A stretch of DNA of 12,669 bases, taken from positions 10,597 to 23,265 of the forward strand of contig JAMYWO010000335.1 of the NCBI GenBank assembly GCA_024220525.1, in the 5' to 3' direction. Positions 1-8,962 of the stretch are shown here, in pieces; positions within the stretch are counted from its first letter, which is position 1; each line of letters opens with the position of its first letter. Made by a program: the position numbers and the translations under genes. Source of the DNA: Cochliopodium minus (taxonomy: Eukaryota > Discosea > Himatismenida > Cochliopodiidae). Below the pieces are notes generated by a model, which did not search any database, had not been told where the DNA came from, and was given only the letters and a program-made list of their open reading frames with translations.

Positions 1-180
1 AAAAAATAAAAAATAAAAAAATAAAAAATAAAAAATAAAAAATAAAAAATAAAAAAATAAAAAATAAAAAATAAAAACTAAAAAACTAAAAAACTAAAAA
101 ACAAAAAAACAAAAAATCAAAAAATAAAAAAATCAAAAAAGGTCAAAAAATCAAAATAAAAAATTAATTTCAAAAATAAA
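1..180. repeat. A-rich tract with (TAAAAAA)n heptad array
   Basis: Bases 1-77 are a near-perfect array of a 7-bp unit, TAAAAAA, with occasional 8-bp units. It degrades into CTAAAAA and TCAAAAA variants up to about 180. Read as the minus strand it is T6A-rich sequence directly downstream of the last exon of the scaffold gene. It is either that gene's 3' flank or the start of another intron. Confidence 0.75.
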
Positions 181-197
181 AAAATCATAATTTTTGT

Positions 198-3100
198 TTA
201 CTTTCTAGAGTTGTAATTGTTATTGTTTCCATTGTGATTGTTTCCATTGTAATTGTTTCCATTGTAATTGTTCCCATTGTGATTGTTTCCATTGTAATTG
301 TTTCCATTGTGATTGTTTTCGTTATCCTCGGAGGCTTCTCTGAATGCCGTTTTCAAAATAGTCTTCACCTCAAAAGGAGCCAAATCTAAAAAACAAGAAT
401 TAAAATATAAATCAAAATTAAATAAAATAAGATTAAATTAAAATAAAGAAATATGCTTAAAAAAAAATGACAAAATTAATAAAAATCAAAAAATAAATCA
501 AAAAAAAAAATCAAAAAATTTTTATTTTCAAAAAAAAAAAATCAAATTTGAAATCAAAATAAAATAAATAATTAAAAATAATCAATAAAATATTCTAAAA
601 ATAAAGTGAAATAAAATGGATAAAAAATAATAAAATAAAATCTCTTTTTTATTTTTACCAACTGCAGTCATTAATTTGTTGTCTTCCAAATATGGATCTC
701 CTCCAAATGAACGTATCATGAGCTCAGCAGTGTTGAAGAGCCCCACGATAATTAGGATGTGGATGAGGGTTTGTCCGTTCTTGTTCTTAAAGTTTATGTG
801 TGCTCCTTTTTGAGCCAAGAATTCCTTATTAAAAATAATAAAAAATAAAATAAAAATAAATAATAAAAATAAATAAAAAATAAAATTATAATGAATTTAA
901 AAATTTTTTTAAAAGAAATTTACAACTGCATCAGCTAAATGTTTTTTAAATTTTAAAAGAAATTTGGTTAATTTTTTTTTGAACGAAATTTTCTTTTCTT
1001 TTCTTTTTTTACGTTGTTTTCCATATGCAGCGACCATTATCAAAGTAAATCCATTTTGAGGAACTGCATAATTGATGTCAAAACCAGACCTAATAGATTT
1101 TGAAATACCGTTTAAGTTTCCTAAATAAGAAAAATATTAAAAAGTTTTATTTAATTTTATTTTTTATTAATTTTTTGTTAATTTTTTTAATTTATTTTTT
1201 ATTAATTTTTTATTTATTTAATTTTTTAATTCATTTTTTTAAATTTTATTTTTTTCACCTTCTTTTGCCATTTTTATAACGTCGGAAGTTTTCAATACTT
1301 CAATGTCTTTGGAGACCTCGTTGGTTTTGGAGATGTAGACCAAGGGGAAGAAGCCCCTTTTTCCGTTGCACTCTCCCAATGCCCATCCCTTGGCAAGGTA
1401 TTCCCTGAAAACCAAAACCTTTTGGTTCACTAACAAAAAAAAAAGAAAAAAAATTAATGATTACTTTATTAATAATTTTAAAAAATAAAAAAAATCCAAA
1501 AAAAATAAAATAAACAAAAATAAAAAATAAATAGAATAAAATTTAATAGAATTTAAAAAAACAAAAATAAATGAAAAATATAGTTTTAAAAAATAAAAAT
1601 AAAAAAAAATAAAATGGAAAAAGATATAAACAACAAAAAAATAAAATTAAAAAATATTTAAAAGTTTTTTACCTCTTAAAGAAATTTGTTTTTTGGTTGG
1701 TAGTCCATCAAAGTCCTTGATGGCAGTACCAGTATACAAAATGGAGACCTTCTCGGGCATATTTGTAATGGGATCTTTCTTGACACCCTCGACAGATCCA
1801 CTGTCGCCATTTCTCGGAGAAGAATCTTTTCTCGGAGAATCATCTTTTCTCGGAGAAGAATCTTTTCTTGGAGAAGAAACATTTCCGTGAACATTTCTTG
1901 GAGAAGAAGCGTGATTTTCAGAACCATTCTCACTTGTTTCTTTGATGGGAGCGATCTCCGACTCTTCACATTCTTGTGTGTTGCCATACTCATCGAAAAT
2001 GATCTCAAAGTAGTTCTCTCTGATGACAGCGGTGATGGTGGCGTTGTACCATAGACCGTCCTCTTTGTACAATCCCAGAACCTTTTCTCCCACTTTGTAT
2101 TTGGAGATGTAAGTGTTGACGATGTTGATTTCTTCTGTGTTGGGGGTCTTTTCGTCATAGGAAGAGACGTTCCTTGGGGAAGTAGAAGTGGGTGTGTTTC
2201 TTGGAGAAGTGGATGTGTTCCTGGGAGACACTTTTTTTTCCAACGTGTTTGTGTTGAGTTGCATTCTGCTGTCTGACTTTCTTGGGTCGGTTGGCTTGAA
2301 GTTTTTGTTGTCATTGTTTCCCCCATTTCCATTTGGAGATTTAGGAGAGACACTGTTGTTGTTGCTGTTGGATGGAGGAGACAATTTGTCGTTTTCAGTT
2401 GGAAAAGGAAGTTGTATCCTTGGAACTGTCTTTGGTTGATTGGTTCCATTCACATTATTATTGTTTCCATTAGGAGTGTTGTTGCTTCCATTGGGAGGAT
2501 GATTGAGTTGGGGTATTTTGATCACATTTTGCAAGTTATTTAATACATTGATGGGAACTTTGTTCACGGTGATATTGTTCTTTGTAGGAGAAGGAGGCTG
2601 TTGAGGAACCTGAACATTCTGAGGAAGTTGGTGTTTGTTGTTAGGTCTAAACACATCCACCTGTTGATCCATATCCACAGAAACTTTGGGGCTGCCTGCT
2701 CCTCTTTTAGGGCTTAAAAGATGATCTCTATCTTTTATGGCCAACACTGGCTCACTTTCAGACATCATTTCTTCAAGTTCCTCATTAATCTTGTCAATTG
2801 AAAGGTTCTCCAAGAACATGCTGCTGTTAAGATCAAGTCTTCTGTTCGATTTTCTTTTCACAGATTTCGGTCTTTCTTGGCTCGTGTCCAATTTTGGTTC
2901 GACGATGGGAGATTTTTTCTTTTCGTCTTCGTTAAAAGACGAAAAAAAGTCGAAACTCAAGTCTAACAAATTTTCGGTAGAAACAAGCTGATAGCTCCCA
3001 TTACTACCCAAACTCTTGTCTTTCTCTTGTGTGGTGGAAACTCTTTGTTGAGGAGGACTATTAAGTTTTTTTCCATTTACATTATTGCTTCCATTCAAGC

Positions 3101-5133
3101 TTCCATTAATATGAATGCCATTAACTTTTTTGGGATCATCGTTGGGAGATGAAAATTGAGGAATGCTGGTCTTCACATTCAGAGTGTTTTTTAGAGGAGA
3201 ATTATTTAAGACAGGCTTCATTTCGTTGTTATTTGTTGGTTTTACTTCTCCATTGCTGGTTTGAAACTTGGATTCAAGTGGAGGAGACTTCTTGAAGATT
3301 TTCTCGTAGTAAAGCTCTTTACTTTTCAGGTCTTCCTTCAACATCTCTTCTTTCTTCCTCTGAAAGTATTTTTGTTCCATCAACAACTGATCCTCCAATT
3401 CTGTTTCTTTGCAGCAAAGTTTATGTGCTTTCCAATCTCTTGTTTGGCATTCACTATTACCTATAATCAAAGAAAAAAATAAAAAATAAAAAATAAAATA
3501 AAATAAAATAATGAAAATAATCATTGAAATAAAATAAATGAAATAATAAAAAATAATTTCTTACAATATAACGCAGATTTACATCTTGAACATCTCATTA
3601 AATCAACTCCCACGCCTCCTTTCTTTTTACATGTATAACACTCCATTTTCATGTTGAGTTGTTCGTCTCCTAGTTCCTTCACTGCTGTGGGTTCTGATCC
3701 AGCGACAAATATGGTAGGAAAGTACCCAATCTCTTTGTTGTATTTCCCTTTCGACCATCCGTTTGTGTAACTTTTGATTATTTCAACATTGTCTCCCTTT
3801 TCAATTAATTATAAGAAATTTTCATTTGTATACATATTATCTTTAAATCATTAATATTGATTAAAAATTGTTAAAAAATTATCTATAATAAGATTAAAAT
3901 ATTTCTTTATAATGTCACATAAATCATTTTCATTCTTTGAATATCATCATATATGAAAAATTGATTCTCATATTTCCAAAAAAAATTCCAAATTGATAAT
4001 TGAGTGGATATATTGAGTGGTAGAAATATCAATTTGATCCACTTTACAATATATTGAATATTCTTTTTTTTTCTTTAAATTTTTTTTGTATTTGTTTTTT
4101 TACCCTTTTAAAGCTTAGTTGATCGAATTCTTTATCTCCTATGAAATTACACAAGGCAAAGGTGGATTGGGATTTCTTGGGGCTCTTCTTGATGCTTCTG
4201 GGAACATTAGATTTGAGTTGCATGAAAAAGAAATCATTCTCTGTCTTCATCTTGATTCCAGGGAAAGGATTGGATTCTTTGACGAACATGGTGGCATTCT
4301 TCTTTAATGTCTTTCTTTTGGTCTTTTTATTCTTCTTATGAAGTTTCTTTTCGAAATCATTCATCATCAACTCATCTGTCTTCCCTGCCCATGCTTTCAA
4401 GGCCGCATGCATGTGATATTCCTTCTCATCCAAATTTGTGGGACGTGTTCCCAATGATTTTCTTCCAACTATTCCATAGCTCTCTTCCTTGATGCAAATA
4501 TTTGGGAAATAGCCTATATTAACAAATATGTTAGCGGAATAAAAGATATGTTCAGAATATATGGAATATATAAAAGTTTAAAAAGGGTATGAATGTTAAC
4601 AATTTTTCTTATTGATTTGATCCAAGAAATATAAGAAAATAATGGAGAATTTTGATTTTTGTCAAAAAAAAAATATTTTTTTTTTAGTGTATTTTAACGA
4701 ATCAATACAAACATCTATAGTTGTTTTGGTTCCAAGATGGTGAAAACAATAAAAAAATAAAATTTTTTTTTTAAGAATAAGGTCTCTTTAGGTGAAATTA
4801 AAAAAATTTTCTTGTATATTTACCCAATTTCCCATTCACTTCTCCATAATCCCATCCACATTGGAATTTCTTATATACTTTGATTTTATCATTCATTTTG
4901 AGGTCTAATTGCCTTTGTCCATCTCCCATGAAATCAGTTAATGCTATGGCTGGAAATATCACTCTCGGTTTTCTTATTTCTTGATTTAATGGAACATCGA
5001 ATGGTGGATAGTAGTTGTAATTTACAATATGATTTTTATTATAAAGTTCATTCAATTCTTTATATTGTTCTTCAGATATTAATCCATTCTCTAATTGATT
5101 TTTAAGGATATTCAATTCTGAATTCTCATTCAT
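198..5133 (-). CDS. Multidomain scaffold protein: SH3-SH3-MYND-Tudor-SH3-ankyrin (9 exons)
   Basis: Exons, in transcript order: 5133-4824, 4513-4104, 3796-3565, 3460-1673, 1429-1259, 1120-1013, 934-924, 824-659, 385-198. Every junction is GT..AG and keeps phase, giving about 1127 residues. The start Met has an in-frame TAA directly upstream and an A-rich leader. Domains by residue: SH3 at 61-112 (ALTDF ... GWDYGEVNGKLGYFPNI), SH3 at 221-273 (ALCNF ... GWSKGKYNKEIGYFP), MYND zinc finger at 293-334 (C293, C296, C309, C312, C318, C322, H330, C334), Tudor at 771-825 (WYNATI, DEYGN), SH3 at 890-946 (AIKDFDG ... GWALGECNGKRGFFP), ankyrin repeats at about 963-1070 (PDAVEFLAQKGAHINFKNKN). Long Ser/Asn/Pro-rich linkers separate MYND, Tudor and the last SH3. 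Known for these families: SH3 binds proline motifs, MYND and ankyrin bind proteins, Tudor often binds methyl-Arg or methyl-Lys. I infer an adaptor, probably intracellular as no signal peptide is seen. The last exon may not hold the true stop. No named orthologue is recognised. Confidence 0.85.
218..318 (-). repeat. 15-bp coding tandem repeat (Asn-Gly pentapeptides)
   Basis: An imperfect 15-bp unit (plus strand ATTGTTTCCATTGTG/A) is repeated about six times at the 3' end of the scaffold gene. It encodes pentapeptides of the form N-[HY]-N-G-N. The tract follows the ankyrin repeats directly. Unit-by-unit variation lies mainly at one base that switches His and Tyr codons. It is likely to vary in length between strains. 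Confidence 0.85.
924..934 (-). other. 11-nt microexon (exon 7 of the scaffold gene)
   Basis: On the minus strand the 11 bases CTGATGCAGTT sit between an acceptor ending ATTTAG and a donor GTAAATTT. They complete a Pro codon begun by exon 6 and add Asp-Ala-Val. The joined protein reads GKQ-PDAV-EFLAQKGAHIN, which is the core of a canonical ankyrin repeat. Skipping the exon would break both the frame and the repeat. Confidence 0.8.
1810..1900 (-). repeat. Ser-Pro-Arg coding repeat between Tudor and third SH3
   Basis: The plus strand shows short degenerate units built on TCTCGGAGAAGAATCTTTT. On the minus strand these encode a run of SPRK and SPRN motifs at about residues 837-870 of the scaffold protein. 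More SPRN motifs lie just before the Tudor domain (plus 2160-2240). SPRK fits the CDK consensus S/T-P-x-K/R, so a phosphorylated linker is plausible but inferred. Confidence 0.7.
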
Positions 5134-5543
5134 TTATATGTGGTTTTGTATTTGTTTTTATTTTAGTATGAATAAGCTATGTGAGATTTGAATTTCGATT
5201 TTTCTTTTATTTTCTTTAATTTTAGGCAAATAGATTTGTTTTAAGATATCTTTCTTAAAGAACTATTATTATCCTTCTTTATTTTTTTTTTTATTTATTT
5301 TCCCTTTTAACCAAACAAATGATTTTTTCAACAATTTACTTAAAACCAATGCTTTAACTTCTGAACAATCTACCATAGATTTTCTCTTTAATTTTGCCAA
5401 ACATTGGAGGATAATAAATAAATTATAATCAAAATTTCAAAAAAAAAAAAAAAATCAAATTTTCATATTTTCTTTCTTTTATTTTTTATTTTGTTGATTT
5501 ACATTTTCTTTTTTCAAAAAAAGTTGGTGAAAAAAAGACTCTT
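5134..5543. promoter_or_regulatory. Intergenic spacer: 3' flank of disordered-protein gene and promoter of scaffold gene
   Basis: No coding exon is seen in these 410 bp. The minus strand next to the scaffold start Met is A-rich with few other bases, like other leaders in this window. Near 5478-5490 the minus strand carries two AATAAA hexamers suitable for polyadenylating the upstream gene. A 16-bp A tract lies near 5438-5453. No specific factor site can be assigned. Confidence 0.45.
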
Positions 5544-7764
5544 TTAATTATTGGGAAGATAACAATTTTGACAGAATACAAATGTGTTTGATTTCTTATC
5601 ATTCAGATCTGTATTCACATGAGAAATCTCGCTGGAAGAATTCTTTCGAATAAATCGATCAAACATTTCAATATTTTGTTGATTAGGAGGATGATTCTCT
5701 TTATCAAATATATTCTTGGAATTTCTTTTATCAAAAGAGAAAGGAGCCAAAGTAGGAGATTCAAAATTTACGTTCTGAAATCTAGGAGAAAAAGGTTTGG
5801 GAGTAAAAGTGGAGGATCTTCGTTTGAGGATGATAGGATTAGATAGAGTTCTGTTGAAAGAATCATTTCTTTGGCTGAAGGAGAGGATATTTCCATCATT
5901 GGAATCCACATCACTCGGATGATGATGATTATGCTTGTCATGTTGGGATTTATGCTTATTATCGAAGGAATTCTGATTTTGATTGTAATTGGAGACACTG
6001 CTGATGTCAAATGGGCTTTGGGATGATTTATGCATGATACTCTTTTTGTTATTGCTGGTATTCAAGAATCTATCCCTGGGAGAGATCTTCTCGATTCTGG
6101 AATAGGATTCATCATTGTTCATTTGGAATGAATGATTGTTATTTTGTTGATTGTATTTGGGAGGTTCTCTGGATATCGAATTATTGGGTGTATTATACTT
6201 TATATTTTTATTCTTTGAAGAGGGATGATTAATACGGCTATATTTAGAGTTATTGATTTGATTGTTATAATTGTTATTATTGTTATTGTGATGATTATTG
6301 TGAGAAAATAAAAAACGATTTTCATTATCACTATAGAGATCACTATCATCATCAAAATCATCTTTATGTCCAAGGGAATAGAAATTATTAGGCCTCATAT
6401 TCTTCCTTTCAAGCTGAACAGATAAAGGACGAGATTTGGGAGGGAGGATCATAGGAGGGGATGAAGAATAGGAATCATCATCTTCTCTGGTGGATAGGAA
6501 ATTATAGTTATTGGTCAGATCCTCCTTATCTATGAACAAACTCCTTCTCAAACTTCTTTTTTGGGGAGGTGTACAAGGATCCACTTGATTGAATTGAATA
6601 GATTTCTCATCATCAAAGGTGCTATCCAATTCAAATGATTTATCTTCATTCGTTTGTATGAAAGGAGATGCATTTGATATGAATGGTGATGAATTAGGCA
6701 TGAAAGGTGATGCATTGGACATGAATGGAGATTGATTTGCTATGAAGGGAGATGCGTTTGCATTTGGCTTCAAAGGTGAAAAATTGGGTGTTTTATAGCT
6801 TGATTTGGGCATTGTTTCATTGTAGATATCTTTATACTCGTTATTCACAGGTGTTAAAAAATTAATTGGTGTTTTTTCAACAGTGTATGGTCTTGTTTCT
6901 TCTTGTGTAAAATTCAAGCTGTATGATTGATCTTTCTCTGGTGTTATCATTTCAAATTCATTATCCTCTTCATTCTTCTCCTTGAAAGATAAATCTTCAT
7001 TTTTGCATTTGGAAGCGATTGGAGAGAAAGTAGGTATTGCTTCTTCATATCCTGAAAGGAAGCTATATCCTTCAGAAGTCATATTATCCAAATTTATCTT
7101 TCTCAATTCATCCTTGTTGGGTATTTCCAATTTCTTTGTAAAAGCAATATCATTCTCAGTGAATTCCTATTATTTTTTATTAAAAATTAAAAAATTGTTG
7201 AAGATATAAGCGTTATATATTTATCATTTTTTCTTTTTGATATTTCTTACAATATTCATGGGTATGGACAATTCTGTGTTGATAGATTTTGTGATCATTT
7301 TGGGTTTATTAATAAAGTTTTTGAAGGAGTTGTTGAGATGGATATTCTTGAGATTCAATGGTGTTCTGCTTACTTTCTTAATGTTTAAAAGAGATAGAAA
7401 TATATGTTAGAAAAACTCTTCTTTCAAAAAATTTTATAAGATTTACTTTTTCGGGCGGGGTTTTTAAATAATTCAGCGTTTTATCAAAAAAGCTTGTCTC
7501 TGTTTCATTATTTTTAAAGGGTGATGTGGGATTAGGCTGATAACTGACAGGATTCAACAAAGATAGGGTATCTATAGTAAAATCGAGATCGTTGTGATCA
7601 TTTTGATCGTTTTGATCGTTGAGATCATAAAAGGAGGTATAATCCGCCTCTATTGAGCTATCCTCATTTATATCATCCATATCTGATTTTGTTGTGAGGT
7701 AGTTGATGAGATATTCTGTATTTGGGAAGTTCTCTTTCTCCCCATTTCTAAAAGGATTGAACAT
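5544..7764 (-). CDS. Asn/Ser-rich disordered protein with S/T-P sites, RxLF and KEN-like motifs (3 exons)
   Basis: Exons, in transcript order: 7764-7447, 7376-7251, 7166-5544. Both introns (70 and 84 nt) are GT..AG and phase 0, giving 688 residues ending in TAA. I do not recognise the family and see no folded domain. Visible features: EKENFPN at residues 9-15, many S/T-P sites (MITPEK, EKTPINFLTP, KTPNFSPLKP), five SPF heptads at 284-320, TPPQKRSLRRSLF at about 347-359 (an RxLF cyclin-docking-like motif next to TPP), a His/Asn run in the middle, and FDKENHPP at about 635-642. KEN followed by Pro is the usual form of the APC/C-Cdh1 degron, and RxL docks cyclins onto CDK substrates. Together these suggest a cell-cycle-regulated CDK substrate, but short motifs occur by chance in disordered proteins. 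The start Met follows a long A tract. It lies in tandem upstream of the scaffold gene. Confidence 0.75.
6651..6761 (-). repeat. 21-bp coding tandem repeat (N-x-S-P-F-[IM]-x heptads)
   Basis: Five consecutive 21-bp units encode heptapeptides such as NASPFIA, NQSPFMS, NASPFMP, NSSPFIS and NASPFIQ. The SPF core is invariant, while the third base of codons and the flanking residues vary. Each unit offers a Ser-Pro phosphorylation site followed by Phe, so the array could be a multisite docking or phosphorylation platform. That role is inferred. Confidence 0.85.
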
Positions 7765-8093
7765 ATAATTTTTTTTTTTTTTTTTTTTTATTTAAAAAAT
7801 GTCAGTAACGATAAATTTCAATTTATAATCGTTTCAATCACTTTAAAATTATGAAACATCCTTTAAAGTATGTGATATAATTGATTTAGTTTCCATTCTA
7901 TAATTCAATAAATTTCTTCTCAAAAAGCAAAAATCATAAAAGGAAAATTAATCGTTACAATTATCAAAAAAAATATAATTCAATCTCACCATTAAATAAG
8001 ATATCCTTTTAGTTTTCAAAACATTAAGTTTTGATCTTTGTATTGAACAATAAATAAAATATATAAAAAATTGGGAAGCAGTGATTATTTATC
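7765..8093. promoter_or_regulatory. Divergent promoter region between disordered-protein and membrane-protein genes
   Basis: This 329-bp spacer separates two start codons that point away from each other. Next to the minus-strand gene is a run of 21 T on the plus strand (7769-7789), which is a poly-A leader in that gene's sense. An inverted 8-mer, GTAACGAT at 7805-7812 and ATCGTTAC at 7951-7958, lies in the middle. A/T-rich TATA-like stretches occur near 8052-8070. No exon is seen. Confidence 0.5.
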
Positions 8094-8863
8094 ATGACAA
8101 TAGCTTCTAAATGTGTGATGATTTTGGGTTTATTGTTGTTTGGATTGGGAATATATGTGGAGAGATTGAAGAGGGTATCAAGAAAATAAAAAATCAATTT
8201 AAATTAGATAAGAATATATAAGAGAATATCACTTCTAATAATGATTTTGGAAGGGATATGTATCAGTATTCTTATTACTTTAAAATTTTTATTTTGGAAT
8301 ATATTGGAAAGGACATTATCAAAAATAAAATAATACTGATGAAAAATATTACTGATGAAAAAATATTGATTGAGATCATTTTCTATCAAAGATCAAAAAA
8401 TCAATTTTTCGATTTTTAATTTTCTCACAAAATTTAAATATTTTTTAAAACTTTTCTCATTTCTTATTTTCTTCATCTTTTAGAGAAATAATCAAGTATT
8501 ATATTCTCCATCGACAATATCAAGAGCAGAGCAAGCACACAGACTTTCTATGAGCTACATTCCTTTTTTCACCACCCTGATGTTATTCGTTCATTACGCT
8601 CACGCGAACCATTCATCTATTTTAAATTATTTAAACATTATCATTGTAGTTAGTTTTTACATCAACACTGTAAAAAAAAAAAATTTTTTTTGATTATTTT
8701 TTTTATATTTTTTTTTAAATTTTTTATTAAGTTTTCTATACTTTATCCCGGAAAATATGAAGACGAAGAAGATAAAAATCCCATTTTATTTTGGAGTTCC
8801 GTAGTAACAAAGTTATGTGGTTTGGTTCTTGTATGTGTGATGGGATTGGATGCAGATATTTAA
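8094..8863 (+). CDS. Small multi-pass membrane protein, possibly MAPEG-like (3 exons)
   Basis: Exons 8094-8174, 8484-8669 and 8732-8863 join in phase 0 at GT..AG introns of 309 and 62 nt, giving 132 residues ending in TAA. An in-frame TGA lies 9 bp upstream of the Met. Hydrophobic segments: residues 8-22 (VMILGLLLFGLGIYV), about 47-62 (IPFFTTLMLFVHYAHA), 68-84 (YLNIIIVVSFYINTF) and a C-terminal one (VVTKLCGLVLVCVMGLD). A basic KRR stretch follows the first. RAEQAH followed by IPFF resembles the RxxRAH ... IPFF signature of MAPEG proteins such as microsomal glutathione S-transferase. Length and the four-helix pattern also fit MAPEG (usually 130-160 residues). The third and fourth segments do not obviously match, so the family call is tentative and enzymatic activity should not be assumed. 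Expected in ER or outer mitochondrial membrane if MAPEG. Confidence 0.65.
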
Positions 8864-8879
8864 AAAAAAAAAGATTTAC

Positions 8880-8885
8880 AATAAA
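8880..8885 (+). terminator. Candidate polyadenylation signal AATAAA
   Basis: AATAAA begins 17 bp after the TAA of the membrane-protein gene. The converging TatD gene ends its coding sequence at 8963, and its sense strand reads TAAATAAAAA directly at its stop. The two 3' UTRs are therefore likely to be very short or to overlap. In such AT-rich DNA the hexamer is common, so this is only a candidate. Confidence 0.35.
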
Positions 8886-8962
8886 AAAGTGTTTATTTAA
8901 AATTTCTCAATGAAAAAAAAAAATAAATTTTAAAAGATTTTTGAAAAAAAAAAAATTTTTAT

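Noticed and set aside
218-318. Regular short repeats that might suggest a CRISPR array.
   Set aside because: The units are contiguous 15-bp coding repeats without unique spacers, in frame within an exon of a eukaryotic gene.
1676-2449. A 257-codon ORF starting with ATG on the minus strand, overlapping the Tudor-containing exon in another frame.
   Set aside because: The main frame encodes a clear Tudor domain and joins in phase to both neighbouring exons. The overlapping product is a basic, low-complexity reading of the Ser/Pro repeats (LLREK-type strings) with no recognisable domain. The exon's low A/T content explains the lack of stops.
3461-3524. Hydrophobic N terminus (FIILFYFIFYFLFF) in front of the MYND half, resembling a signal peptide or membrane anchor.
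   Set aside because: It is translation of the T-rich intron before the acceptor at 3461-3462. Splicing to the exon ending at 3565 restores the split Cys codon and the complete MYND finger.
4119-4492. Three overlapping plus-strand ORFs of 61-66 codons.
   Set aside because: They are antisense shadows of the second scaffold exon, whose minus-strand frame joins in phase to SH3 halves on both sides.
8204-8389. A 61-codon minus-strand ORF, and two TGATGA motifs (8337, 8353) suggesting an intronic C/D snoRNA.
   Set aside because: The ORF is AT-driven Ile/Asn/Phe sequence inside an intron. No CTGA D box lies at a suitable distance downstream of either TGATGA, and no terminal stem is visible.
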